Shown: in pieces, positions 18,793-27,121 of the stretch
Layout of the letters: each line of letters opens with the position of its first letter
Numbering within the stretch: the first letter of the stretch is position 1
Notes under the pieces: generated by a model
What the model saw: the letters and a program-made list of their open reading frames with translations, nothing else
Told to the model about the DNA's origin: nothing
Databases searched by the model: none
Translations under genes and position numbers: made by a program
Assembly: GCA_017416505.1 (NCBI GenBank)
Contig: JAFQCI010000076.1
Coordinates: forward strand, 102,576 to 166,575
Reading direction: 5' to 3'
Origin: Lachnospiraceae bacterium
Lineage (GTDB): Bacteria; Bacillota_A; Clostridia; Lachnospirales; Lachnospiraceae
Length of the DNA: 64,000 bases

Positions 18793-19410
18793 TTACCTTT
18801 GGACCCTGGTATCATACAATTTATGATTTCTGGCATACTCTTCTACTTCCTTAGGCAAAAGATAACGGATGGAACGCCCATTTCGGATTCTCTTTCTAAT
18901 ATTATGAGAAGAAATTTCCAAATTCGGAGTAAGCAACGGAAATATTTTTCCAAAAGGGTACTTTTCCATAAGATACTCAATTTGTGCTTCCAATTCAGAC
19001 TCTGCAATATGGTCCCTTCCGGCAGCCAAAATTGCCGCATATCTTAATATCTCCTCCGGCTCTTTCCATGACTCAAAATGATACAAAGAGTCTGCCCCCA
19101 TAATAAAATAAAAGTCATGTTCCGGATATTCATTTTTTAACTGTCGAACTGTATCCACAGTATAAGTATATCCTTCCCTTTCCATTTCCAATAAAGATAA
19201 TTCAAAATGAGGATTATCCTGAATTGCCAATTTCACCATCTCAATCCGGTCTTTTGCTGACACATTACTGGAAATATTTCTGTGAGCAGGTTCTTTCACC
19301 GGCATAATGAGAACCTTGTCCAAATCAAAGTCCTCGTAAGCAGTTTCTGCCAACAATAAATGCCCATTATGAATCGGATTAAAGGTACCACCCATAATAC
19401 CAATTTTCAT
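18793..19410 (-). CDS. nadD: Nicotinate-nucleotide adenylyltransferase
   Basis: Transfers AMP to nicotinate mononucleotide in NAD synthesis. The nucleotidyltransferase motif GGTFNPIHNGH is at residues 7-17, and the C-terminal ISSHNIRKRI corresponds to the ISSTxIR motif. The 205 residues are normal. It belongs to the same pathway as nadA at 2 kb. Confidence 0.95.
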   Translation of the reverse strand: MKIGIMGGTFNPIHNGHLLLAETAYEDFDLDKVLIMPVKEPAHRNISSNVSAKDRIEMVKLAIQDNPHFELSLLEMEREGYTYTVDTVRQLKNEYPEHDFYFIMGADSLYHFESWKEPEEILRYAAILAAGRDHIAESELEAQIEYLMEKYPFGKIFPLLTPNLEISSHNIRKRIRNGRSIRYLLPKEVEEYARNHKLYDTRVQR

Positions 19411-19470
19411 TTTTGCCTCCGTTCTCCGTTCTTCAAGGACAAATCATAAGGAAAGTATTTGCCCTAAGGT

Positions 19471-19761
19471 CTATTTTGGTAATTCGATTTTCTTATTGTC
19501 CTTAGATTCTTTATATAAAACGATTTTCTTACCAATTACCTGCACTACCTGTGCTCTTGTTCTTTCTGCAAGCACATTGGCAATTTCTTTTGGGTCATCC
19601 AGACAATTCTTTAATACTGATATTTTAATTAATTCTCTTTTATCAATGGCTTCTCGAATCGCTTCCGTCACTTCAGGAGTCAGCGATGATTTTCCAATTT
19701 GGAAAATAGGTTCAATATTCATAGCCAATCCTTTTAGATAAGCTCTCTGCTTACTTGTCAT
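19471..19761 (-). CDS. yhbY: CRM-domain RNA-binding protein YhbY
   Basis: A 96-residue protein covering one complete CRM domain (KQRAYLKGLAMNIEPIFQIG, later RELIKISVLKNC). This family binds pre-50S ribosomal particles. It lies between obgE and nadD, which suits a ribosome-assembly cluster with obgE, rsfS, rpmA and rplU. Confidence 0.92.
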   Translation of the reverse strand: MTSKQRAYLKGLAMNIEPIFQIGKSSLTPEVTEAIREAIDKRELIKISVLKNCLDDPKEIANVLAERTRAQVVQVIGKKIVLYKESKDNKKIELPK

Positions 19762-19796
19762 AAAAATTCCTCCCTTTCTTTATACCGATTTCCTTC

Positions 19797-19835
19797 ATGA
19801 TTCACAACCTTTTAAATAGCACCAGTGTGAATCAT
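19797..19835. repeat. Intercistronic inverted repeat between obgE and yhbY
   Basis: ATGATTCACA (19797-19806) and TGTGAATCAT (19826-19835) form a perfect 10-bp stem. No T run follows on the minus strand, so it is not a classic terminator for the obgE transcript; mRNA processing or stability is possible. Confidence 0.45.
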
Positions 19836-19841
19836 TTTTAC

Positions 19842-21131
19842 TTATTTATAATATTCAAATTCCAAAGCATACAACTTTACAATGTCGCCATCCTGAATAC
19901 CAAGTTCTTCTAACTGTGTTAGAATTCCTGTATCTTTCAGGAATTTCTGGAAGAAATCAAAACCTTTTTCCGAATCCAGATTGGTGTATCCTAACATTCG
20001 TTCAATTCTTGGGCCTTCTACAATGAATACGCCTTCCTCATCGCCCTTTTCTACTGTAAATGGCTCTGAAGGGTCATCGTAAGAATCCAGATTATATTCT
20101 GGTTCAAATTCCACTACGGTCTGGTCAATATCCTTTAACATATTATTTACATGCCATAATAATTCCTTTACGCCCTGTCCGCTTACTGCCGAAATCGGAA
20201 ATACCTTCATTCCCTCTTTTCCAAACTCTTCTTCCAGCATGGAAATTATAACTTCCTGGTCTTCCGGTGGCATAGCATCAATTTTATTGGCAGCGATTAC
20301 CTGTGGACGTTTTTCCAAATCCTTATTATAGGATTTTAACTCCTCTAAAATGGTATGGATATCTGCTATAGGGTCCCTTCCTTCTGTAGATGCTGCATCT
20401 ACCATATGAATCAACACCTTGGTTCGTTCAATATGTCTTAAAAACTCAAATCCAAGTCCTATCCCTTGAGAAGCTCCTTCAATAATACCAGGAATATCTG
20501 CAATTACAAAACCTTCATTTGGAGCCAAATCTACCACACCTAAATTAGGGTTTAATGTTGTAAAATGATAATTTGCAATCTTTGGCTTTGCATTGGTTAC
20601 ACGGGATAAAAATGTAGATTTTCCCACGTTAGGATATCCAACTAAGCCAACATCTGCGATTACCTTAAGTTCTAACTGCACCCATAATTCTCTTGCTTTT
20701 TGACCCGGCTGGGCATACTTTGGCACCTGCATGGTAGCAGTTGCATAATGCTGGTTTCCCTTACCGCCACGTCCACCTTTTAATAGAACAACAGGTTCTT
20801 TTTTATTGGACATATCTAGGATTACTTTTCCTGTTTCTGCATCTTTAATGACAGTTCCAGGTGGTACTTTTAAAACAATATCCGCTCCATCTGCACCATG
20901 ACAGCGTTTTTTACCGCCATCTTCTCCATTTTCGGCGCAATATTTTCTTACATTACGAAAATCTACCAATGTATTTAATCCCTCATCTACCACAAAAATT
21001 ACATCGCCGCCACGGCCGCCATCTCCACCATCCGGACCACCGTTTGGTACATATAATTCTCTTCGGAAACTTACATGGCCATCTCCGCCCTTACCAGAAC
21101 GAATATATATTTTAGCTCTATCTGCAAACAT
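19842..21131 (-). CDS. obgE: GTPase Obg/CgtA
   Basis: An essential GTPase for 50S assembly and the stringent response. It has an N-terminal glycine-rich Obg fold (IYIRSGKGGDGHVSFRRE), a G domain near residues 165-330 (GYPNVGKSTF, DIPGIIEGASQG, ANKID) and a C-terminal OCT domain (429 residues). It lies downstream of rpmA, separated by a terminator-like hairpin. Confidence 0.97.
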   Translation of the reverse strand: MFADRAKIYIRSGKGGDGHVSFRRELYVPNGGPDGGDGGRGGDVIFVVDEGLNTLVDFRNVRKYCAENGEDGGKKRCHGADGADIVLKVPPGTVIKDAETGKVILDMSNKKEPVVLLKGGRGGKGNQHYATATMQVPKYAQPGQKARELWVQLELKVIADVGLVGYPNVGKSTFLSRVTNAKPKIANYHFTTLNPNLGVVDLAPNEGFVIADIPGIIEGASQGIGLGFEFLRHIERTKVLIHMVDAASTEGRDPIADIHTILEELKSYNKDLEKRPQVIAANKIDAMPPEDQEVIISMLEEEFGKEGMKVFPISAVSGQGVKELLWHVNNMLKDIDQTVVEFEPEYNLDSYDDPSEPFTVEKGDEEGVFIVEGPRIERMLGYTNLDSEKGFDFFQKFLKDTGILTQLEELGIQDGDIVKLYALEFEYYK

Positions 21132-21149
21132 TGTATCACCTCGTTTATA

Positions 21150-21189
21150 TGAAAAAACGACTTTAAATCAAGGTTGATTCAAAGCCGTT
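21150..21189 (-). terminator. Terminator-like hairpin between rpmA and obgE
   Basis: On the minus strand AACGGCTTTGAATCAA pairs with TTGATTTAAAGTCGTT and a T6 run follows. It lies only about 20 bp upstream of obgE, so it probably reduces rather than abolishes read-through from the rplU operon. Confidence 0.7.
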
Positions 21190-21198
21190 CATTAATTC

Positions 21199-21486
21199 TT
21201 AGTCGTTTGTTCTTGGGTAAACAGAAGCTTGCTTCTTGTTTCTACCCTTTCTTTCAAATTTAAGAACTCCATCTGTTAATGCGAATAAAGTATCATCTCC
21301 ACCACGTCCAACATTCACACCTGGATGAATCTTAGTACCACGTTGTCTATATAAAATGTTACCAGCTTTAACAAATTGTCCATCTGCTCTCTTCGCTCCA
21401 AGTCTCTTAGATTCGGAATCTCTACCATTCTTAGTAGAACCAACACCCTTCTTATGAGCGAATAATTGAAGGTTCATCTTCATCAT
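21199..21486 (-). CDS. rpmA: 50S ribosomal protein L27 with cleavable N-terminal extension
   Basis: 95 residues. The short extension ending [11 protein letters not shown] matches the Firmicute form that Prp cuts between F and A before L27 enters the ribosome. [17 protein letters not shown] core residues follow. The gene for Prp is immediately upstream. The start follows AAGGAGG. Confidence 0.96.
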   Translation of the reverse strand: MMKMNLQLFAHKKGVGSTKNGRDSESKRLGAKRADGQFVKAGNILYRQRGTKIHPGVNVGRGGDDTLFALTDGVLKFERKGRNKKQASVYPRTND

Positions 21487-21491
21487 TGTAA

Positions 21492-21824
21492 TTACACCTC
21501 CTTAAATTTAACATTCAAGTACTGCTTTCCATATGTCTCACGGACTCCGTCAATACCTAACATCAACGAATCCATCAATAGTCTTGCATCATGTGAAATA
21601 GAATCGGTATCCAGAAAACGAAATCTTACATCTCCTGTCTTCTCTTCTATTTCTCCATCAAAACCATCTTCTGTAAAAATCTCAATAGAATTGATAAAGT
21701 TCACTACCAAAACTGATATAGCAGAACAGATTATATCTTTTCCTTCTACATCATACCCGGCATGTCCTTTTGCTTCAAATCCTACACAATTACCATTCTG
21801 ATTAAAAAAAGTAATTCTAACCAT
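21492..21824 (-). CDS. prp: Ribosomal-processing cysteine protease Prp
   Basis: Cleaves the N-terminal extension of L27. The family dyad His and Cys are at H21 (KGHAGYD) and C33 (DIICSAIS) of the 110-residue product. It is located between rplU and rpmA, as in other Firmicutes. Confidence 0.92.
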   Translation of the reverse strand: MVRITFFNQNGNCVGFEAKGHAGYDVEGKDIICSAISVLVVNFINSIEIFTEDGFDGEIEEKTGDVRFRFLDTDSISHDARLLMDSLMLGIDGVRETYGKQYLNVKFKEV

Positions 21825-21826
21825 AA

Positions 21827-22129
21827 TTAAGCATTAATCTTGTCAATCTTAACTTGAGTATATGCTTGTCTATGTCCTTGCTTTTTATGATATCCAGTCT
21901 TTCTCTTGTACTTGTAAACGATAACTTTCTTACCTTTACCTTCACCTTCGACTGTAGCTTCAACAGAAGCTTTCGCAAGAGCATCACCAACTAATACATC
22001 GCCGTTGTTTACTAAAACAACATCAAATGTAACTTTACTTCCAGCTTCAGCGTTTAATTTTTCTACTTTAATTACATCGCCTTCTGCTACTTTGTATTGT
22101 TTACCACCTGTTGCTATGATTGCGTACAT
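21827..22129 (-). CDS. rplU: 50S ribosomal protein L21
   Basis: 100 residues beginning [18 protein letters not shown] and ending in the basic [13 protein letters not shown] region, typical of L21. It is the first gene of rplU-prp-rpmA, with promoter and leader upstream and a GGAGG ribosome binding site. Confidence 0.97.
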   Translation of the reverse strand: MYAIIATGGKQYKVAEGDVIKVEKLNAEAGSKVTFDVVLVNNGDVLVGDALAKASVEATVEGEGKGKKVIVYKYKRKTGYHKKQGHRQAYTQVKIDKINA

Positions 22130-22205
22130 ATGGCACCTCCTATTACAATTACTCGCCAGTTATGGTGGTCAAAAGACTCTTTTTTACCTCACTGTGCGGC
22201 ACACT
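22130..22205 (-). ncRNA. Probable L21 leader (ribosomal protein autoregulatory element)
   Basis: The roughly 75-nt 5' UTR between the promoter and rplU contains GTGCCGCAC, ACCACC and CTGGCGAGT segments, which resemble the Firmicute L21 leader class. The position is right, but the secondary structure was not computed. Confidence 0.45.
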
Positions 22206-22210
22206 ATTGA

Positions 22211-22239
22211 AGTTTAACATCATTTTTTCCGTATGTCAA
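22211..22239 (-). promoter_or_regulatory. Promoter of rplU-prp-rpmA
   Basis: On the minus strand TTGACA (22239-22234), a 17-bp spacer and TAAACT (22216-22211). Confidence 0.7.
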
Positions 22240-22296
22240 TTGTTTTTTTCTTTTATTTTAATATTTTTTCTTTTATTTTTTACTTTTCATAAGAAA

Positions 22297-23661
22297 TTAT
22301 AAACCTATCAATGCTGACGCAACCTTAAAATAGATAATCAAAGAAATGGCATCTACCATGGTTGTAATAAATGGACTTGCCATAACTGCTGGGTCAAAAC
22401 CGATTTTCTTGGTAAGAATCGGTAACGCACAGCCAATTACTTTGGCAATGATAACTGTCATCAATAAAGTAATACAAATTACCGCTGCTATCATAATTTC
22501 TACCTTGTCAAATACCAGAAGTTTCACAAAATTACAAAGGGTCAAGGTGATTCCACAGGCAAGGGAAACCCGAAATTCTTTCCATATTACTTTAAAAATA
22601 TCCCTAAATTCCACTTCCCCCAAAGAAAGCGCACGGATAATGGTAACAGAAGCCTGCCCACCCGAATTACCACCAGTATCCATAAGCATTGGAATATAAG
22701 CAGTCAATATGGTGCAGGTTGCAAGGGCATTTTCAAAAGAGGTAATAATCATGCCTGTAAAAGTTGCAGAAATCATAAGCAATAACAACCATGGCATTCT
22801 CGCCTTCCAAGTCTCAAAAACTGTGGTTTTAAAATAAGATTTATCCGATGGAATAATCGCTGCCATCTTTTTAATATCTTCTGTAGCCTCATCCTGCATA
22901 ACATCAATGGCATCATCGAAGGTAACAATACCAACCAGACGATTTTCATCATCTACTACCGGAATTGCCAAAAGGTCGTATTTATTAAACCGATTCGCAA
23001 CTTCTTCCTTATCCTCCAAAGTATGAACAGAAATACATTTTTTATCCATCAAATCAGCTATCTTATCTGATTCCTCTGCAAGTAACAAAGATTTAATGGT
23101 GACACTTCCCTGCAAAAAACGATTATCATCTGTTACATAACAGGTGTAAATGGTTTCTTTGTCAATACCAGTTCGCCGGATTCGTTTGATTGCCTCTTCC
23201 ACTGTCATACCAGGCCGCAGACTGACATATTCGATGGTCATGATACTTCCTGCACTATCATCCGGATATTTTAAAATTTCATTAATCATTTGTCTGGTAC
23301 CTGAATCCGAATTTAGTAGTATCCTTTTTACTACATTGGCAGGCATTTCTTCAACGATATCAACCGTATCATCAAGATAAAGCTCATCCAGGACCTCTTT
23401 TAATTCGTTATCACTAAATCCTGTAATCAGTAATTCCTGTGCATCTGCCTCCATCTCAACGAAGGTTTCCGCTGCAAGAACTTTCGGTAAAAGACGGAAC
23501 AAAAGTGGAATTTTTTCGCTGGCTATTTCTTCAAATACAGAAGAAATATCTGCCGGATTCATTTCAATCAGTAACTCTTTTAATTCCGAATAATTCTTTT
23601 CATCCAAAAACTTTAAAATTGATTCGCAAATATTCATTTTAGTTTCCACATTACTTACCAT
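22297..23661 (-). CDS. mgtE: Magnesium transporter MgtE
   Basis: A homodimeric Mg2+ channel. An N-terminal superhelical domain (LKELLIEMNPADISSVFEEI) is followed by two CBS domains near 140-260 that sense cytosolic Mg2+, then five membrane helices in the last 170 residues (MDTGGNSGGQAS motif). The 454-residue length is normal. A roughly 265-nt leader with a small ORF and a terminator-like stem precedes it (see 23699-23959), suggesting attenuation control in addition to protein-level gating. Confidence 0.95.
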   Translation of the reverse strand: MVSNVETKMNICESILKFLDEKNYSELKELLIEMNPADISSVFEEIASEKIPLLFRLLPKVLAAETFVEMEADAQELLITGFSDNELKEVLDELYLDDTVDIVEEMPANVVKRILLNSDSGTRQMINEILKYPDDSAGSIMTIEYVSLRPGMTVEEAIKRIRRTGIDKETIYTCYVTDDNRFLQGSVTIKSLLLAEESDKIADLMDKKCISVHTLEDKEEVANRFNKYDLLAIPVVDDENRLVGIVTFDDAIDVMQDEATEDIKKMAAIIPSDKSYFKTTVFETWKARMPWLLLLMISATFTGMIITSFENALATCTILTAYIPMLMDTGGNSGGQASVTIIRALSLGEVEFRDIFKVIWKEFRVSLACGITLTLCNFVKLLVFDKVEIMIAAVICITLLMTVIIAKVIGCALPILTKKIGFDPAVMASPFITTMVDAISLIIYFKVASALIGL

Positions 23662-23698
23662 ACCTTTCTATTTTATTTATTCATAGATATTTTATGGT

Positions 23699-23796
23699 AA
23701 AAAAGCAAAGCAAGAAACATTAGAACCCTGGTATACATTTGTAATAAAACATACTTTCCTATTTCATTACAAATGTATATCAGACACTAATGCTTT
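23699..23796 (-). promoter_or_regulatory. Attenuator-like stem in the mgtE leader
   Basis: On the minus strand a 14-bp perfect stem (arms 23766-23779 and 23732-23745) is extended outward by CTG/CAG, CATTAG/CTAATG (23792-23787 and 23723-23718) and AAAGC/GCTTT (23796-23792 and 23711-23707). A T6 run follows at 23704-23699. The outer strand includes the stop codon of the leader ORF 23787-23834, so a ribosome there would melt the base of the stem. Confidence 0.6.
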
Positions 23797-23834
23797 AAAC
23801 CCATTTTGCTCCTACTACCCGTTTCTGTGTCCAT
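23787..23834 (-). CDS. Putative leader peptide upstream of mgtE
   Basis: A 15-codon ORF, MDTETGSRSKMGLKH, with a strong ribosome binding site (AGAAAGGAG) six bases before its ATG. It lies inside the mgtE 5' leader, and its TAG is part of the downstream terminator-like stem. The N-terminus alternates acidic residues (D2, E4), which recalls acidic nascent chains that destabilise ribosomes at low Mg2+; that functional reading is inference. Confidence 0.5.
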   Translation of the reverse strand: MDTETGSRSKMGLKH

Positions 23835-23879
23835 AAATACTCCTTTCTGTTGTGTTCACTCATTTTTCGCTAAAATATC

Positions 23880-23927
23880 TGTGGCAATTCAACATAAAAC
23901 GCAAACATCCTGCTACAAACTGCCACA
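23880..23927 (-). repeat. Inverted repeat at the 5' end of the mgtE transcript
   Basis: TGTGGCA (23927-23921) and TGCCACA (23886-23880) on the minus strand flank 34 bases. The predicted transcription start is near 23924, so it could be a 5'-terminal stem or an operator next to the -10 box. Confidence 0.4.
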
Positions 23928-23930
23928 ATT

Positions 23931-23959
23931 ATCTTATCCTTTTTTCTCTTTTTTGTCAA
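23931..23959 (-). promoter_or_regulatory. mgtE promoter
   Basis: On the minus strand TTGACA (23959-23954), a 17-bp spacer and TAAGAT (23936-23931). It lies about 270 bp upstream of mgtE, which defines a long leader. Confidence 0.7.
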
Positions 23960-24040
23960 CTTTCATATTCCTTACTATTCGCAATTTTATCGCATATTAT
24001 ACAACAGTTTAAGCCCCATTCTATCAATATTATATGTGCC

Positions 24041-24072
24041 AAAAAAAGCAAAGTGATTATTCACCTTGCTTT
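24041..24072 (-). terminator. Terminator after the MBL-fold gene
   Basis: On the minus strand AAAGCAAGGTGA pairs with TCACTTTGCTTT (one mismatch) around a 4-base loop and is followed by a T run. Confidence 0.8.
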
Positions 24073-24077
24073 CTTTT

Positions 24078-24905
24078 TTAAACCTCAATTTTTATTTCTT
24101 CCCCACTTTTTACATACTCAATCTGGTCTTTTAAAATTCGTTTCATTCTTTCATAAGGTTCTTCTCCGGTACAATGACAGGTATAAAACTTCGTTTTATA
24201 TTCTTTTAATTTCCAGGCAGTCTGCTCGATAAGTTCTATATCTTCCGGCTGATATCCGCTTTTTTTCATCATATGGAGCCCACTTATTACTACATCCGGT
24301 TCCTTTGAAAATATATGGCGATACTCCTCTAAAATATTTAGGATACCATTATGGGCACATCCGGAAATTAAAATACTCTTCTCTCCCTGCGAGATAACAA
24401 GATATTGTTCATGGGAAAAATCATCCTGAACCAAAGAACCATCCTTTTCTACTGTAAGTTCCAGATTTCCTTTTGGCCATAAGATTTTGGAAGAAACATT
24501 GGTAAAAAGAAATAATTCTTCGTCCATTTTCATATTTTCACTTACATAATAAAGCTGTGACAAGTCCGCAATTCTTTTATCCAGACCAATGTACCTTTTA
24601 TTTTCATCCCATCCATGATAAAAATTCGAAAATACATTATCTCTTACATAAATCTTTGCCTTAGAATTTACCTTAGCAAAATCTAAAATTCCTCCCCCAT
24701 GGTCATAATGACCGTGGCTTAAAATAACGGAATCTACATTCCCAATCTGTACTGATAGCTTTTTTGCATTTTCAAGAAATTTGTCTGTACAACCGGTATC
24801 CACTAATAATTTATGCTTTTTTGTTTCAACATAAAGGCTTAAACCATGCTCAAAATCGCATTCCGGATTCCCCTTTACATTCTCAATTAAATTTACAATT
24901 CTCAT
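24078..24905 (-). CDS. MBL-fold metallohydrolase
   Basis: A metallo-beta-lactamase fold protein of about 275 residues with the metal motif SHGHYDHGGGI and further ligands in SGCAHNGI and SGLHMMKKS. It resembles the COG1237 subgroup annotated as dihydropterin ribofuranosylaminobenzene phosphate synthase-like; the substrate in this organism is unknown. ATG at 24905 gives a family-like N-terminus (MRIVNLIEN). ATG at 24926 is the alternative; neither has a strong ribosome binding site. The EIIC-EAL gene ends 50 bp upstream. Confidence 0.72.
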   Translation of the reverse strand: MRIVNLIENVKGNPECDFEHGLSLYVETKKHKLLVDTGCTDKFLENAKKLSVQIGNVDSVILSHGHYDHGGGILDFAKVNSKAKIYVRDNVFSNFYHGWDENKRYIGLDKRIADLSQLYYVSENMKMDEELFLFTNVSSKILWPKGNLELTVEKDGSLVQDDFSHEQYLVISQGEKSILISGCAHNGILNILEEYRHIFSKEPDVVISGLHMMKKSGYQPEDIELIEQTAWKLKEYKTKFYTCHCTGEEPYERMKRILKDQIEYVKSGEEIKIEV

Positions 24906-24955
24906 TTCTTTTTCACTTTCTTTCATGTAAAATAATTATGATTCTCCAGCTGAAA

Positions 24956-27094
24956 TCACACAATATGTTCAATTTTACTAATAGCCGCTGCCAACTTATC
25001 CAATGAAACTGCCGGGCTATATAAATATCCCTGATACAAATAACATTCTACCTTTTCCAAAGCATTTCTTTGTTCCTTGGTTTCTACAAACTCAGCAATG
25101 ACCTGAATGTTAAAGTTATGTGAAAGTTTTGTAATAGATGCAATAATATCCTTGGTTCTGTCATTGTATAAAATATCCTTTGTTAAAGAACCATCTAATT
25201 TCACTATATCGAACACATTGGTTTGAAGATACTTAATCGAAGTATTTCCCATAGAAAAATCATCAATTGCCAGTCGATAACCCATTTCCTTGATTCTGGA
25301 AAGACGTTCTACTAACTCTTCATTAAACAATAAGGTTGCCTGCTCTGTAATTTCTACCATGACATTTTTACAGTACTTCGGATGTTCTTCTTTTAATTGA
25401 GCTAAAAACTGTTCAAAATCCCCTAACTGAATGGTGGTTCCTGTTACATTAATTGAAATTTTTGCATTTTCTCCCATAATCTCTATGAGTTGTCCCATGT
25501 CATCATATACGGTGCCAAAAATATTTTCTTCCAATCGTAACAGATTCCCGGTTTCTTCCGCTATCTTCACTACTAAAGGCGGATAAACCATTCCATACAA
25601 CGGATGTTTCCAACGAAGCAAAGCCTCTGCACCAATACATTGGGAATTCTGGTCAAATTGCGGCTGATAAAACAGTTTCGGCTTTTGATGAATCAGATAA
25701 TATTCAAAATCATCCACCAGATTTTTCACTATAATTCCCATTTCTCCAGTCAATGATAATAATCGAAGAGGTTTTCTGGTTTCTTCGCTTTCCTTTATCA
25801 TTGAAACAAGACGATTCATTCGTTCCTGTGCATCTCTTAATCTCTCTTCGTCATAGATTTTTATAAAATGCCGATAAATCATAACCCCAAGAGCCAAGTT
25901 AATCACCTGTAATACCACTCCCGAAACAGAACCCGTGGCAAGATAACCACTCCAAAAAATCGGTGTTGTCCATTCCACATGATTGACAGGAACCGGTACC
26001 AGCCCCATCTTCATTGCAATAGTACTGGTACATACAAATATCATAGGTGTCAATAAAAATGGTATTAGAAAAATTCCATTTAATACAATCGGCATCCCAA
26101 AAACCATAATTTCATTCACATTGAATATCATTGGTAGTGCAGCAAGCTTAGAAAGATTCCGATTGCTACGTCTTTTGCTAAACAATAATACTGCAATCAA
26201 TAAGCACATTACACTTCCACAGCCACCCATAATTACAAAAACATCAAAAAAAGTTTTACTGTATATTTCTGTAGCCGGTAATCCCCCAGCAATTAATTCC
26301 TGGTTTACTTCTAATGCTGGGACAAAGATTTGCTGGCATACAGGTTCCAAAACATTACTGCCATGAATTCCAAAAAACCATAATAAATGCAGTAAAAACT
26401 CAAATAACAATGCCGTCCAGATAGAACGTCCCATATTACTGAAAATCTGATTCATCAAATTCATGCATAATGACTGAAAACTACTTACACCAAAACCTGC
26501 TACTAAAATCGTATTCATTGCTGAAAAAACAATCGAAACTCCTAAAATCGGAAGCACTGTCTGTAATACATCATGAAAGGTATCATCCTCTCCTGCTGTA
26601 TAATAATGTGTAAACTTACTTACCTTTTTACTAAATTTCTCATAGCAAAAGGAAGCCAACAGGGAACAAACGATTGCTGTAAACAATCCTGTAACCCCAA
26701 AATTGCTTATTTCCAGTCCATCCTTTGTAATGGAACCACTGAATATAACAAAAGCAATCAAAGAAGCAAATATGGCTCCATATCCATTTCTTCTTTCTGA
26801 AAAAATCTGCTGGGAATAACAAAGCGAAATACTGACTACAAAATAAATTGAAAGTATTCCAAAGGTTGCAGAATAAATATAATAAAAAAATAAATCAATG
26901 GCACCGGATAAAAAATTATGTATAAACTCCTGATAAGCAGGAATAGGGAGGGAACGGAAAACAAGCGCAAAAGAACCTATCAAAAGAACCGGTATCAACA
27001 TTACAAGTCCACTTCTGATACATAAAAGAATCTTGGAACGATTCATAAAGTTATAGCATTTCGTTATTATTGGTTTCATTCGCTCTTTTTTCAT
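24956..27094 (-). CDS. PTS EIIC-like membrane domain fused to an EAL c-di-GMP phosphodiesterase
   Basis: 712 residues. The N-terminal 420 form a polytopic EIIC of the lactose/cellobiose type (SGLVMLIPVLLIGSFALVFR, FFGIHGSNV, PIVLNGIFLIPFLL). No EIIA or EIIB is fused or adjacent. After a short coiled linker, an EAL domain (about 465-705) keeps the catalytic set: GAEALLRW, NVTG, EITEQ, AIDDF, VKLDG, IAEFVET and YLYQGYLYSPA. The likely role is c-di-GMP hydrolysis controlled by a membrane sensor derived from a sugar permease. The ribosome binding site is GAGGG. The signal sensed is unknown. Confidence 0.85.
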   Translation of the reverse strand: MKKERMKPIITKCYNFMNRSKILLCIRSGLVMLIPVLLIGSFALVFRSLPIPAYQEFIHNFLSGAIDLFFYYIYSATFGILSIYFVVSISLCYSQQIFSERRNGYGAIFASLIAFVIFSGSITKDGLEISNFGVTGLFTAIVCSLLASFCYEKFSKKVSKFTHYYTAGEDDTFHDVLQTVLPILGVSIVFSAMNTILVAGFGVSSFQSLCMNLMNQIFSNMGRSIWTALLFEFLLHLLWFFGIHGSNVLEPVCQQIFVPALEVNQELIAGGLPATEIYSKTFFDVFVIMGGCGSVMCLLIAVLLFSKRRSNRNLSKLAALPMIFNVNEIMVFGMPIVLNGIFLIPFLLTPMIFVCTSTIAMKMGLVPVPVNHVEWTTPIFWSGYLATGSVSGVVLQVINLALGVMIYRHFIKIYDEERLRDAQERMNRLVSMIKESEETRKPLRLLSLTGEMGIIVKNLVDDFEYYLIHQKPKLFYQPQFDQNSQCIGAEALLRWKHPLYGMVYPPLVVKIAEETGNLLRLEENIFGTVYDDMGQLIEIMGENAKISINVTGTTIQLGDFEQFLAQLKEEHPKYCKNVMVEITEQATLLFNEELVERLSRIKEMGYRLAIDDFSMGNTSIKYLQTNVFDIVKLDGSLTKDILYNDRTKDIIASITKLSHNFNIQVIAEFVETKEQRNALEKVECYLYQGYLYSPAVSLDKLAAAISKIEHIV

Positions 27095-27121
27095 AAAGTT
27101 CCCTCTTATTCACAATTTTTC

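Noticed and set aside
23662..23930. M-box (ykoK) riboswitch upstream of mgtE
   Set aside because: The conserved M-box core segments were not recognisable; the leader ORF plus terminator-like stem explains the layout better.
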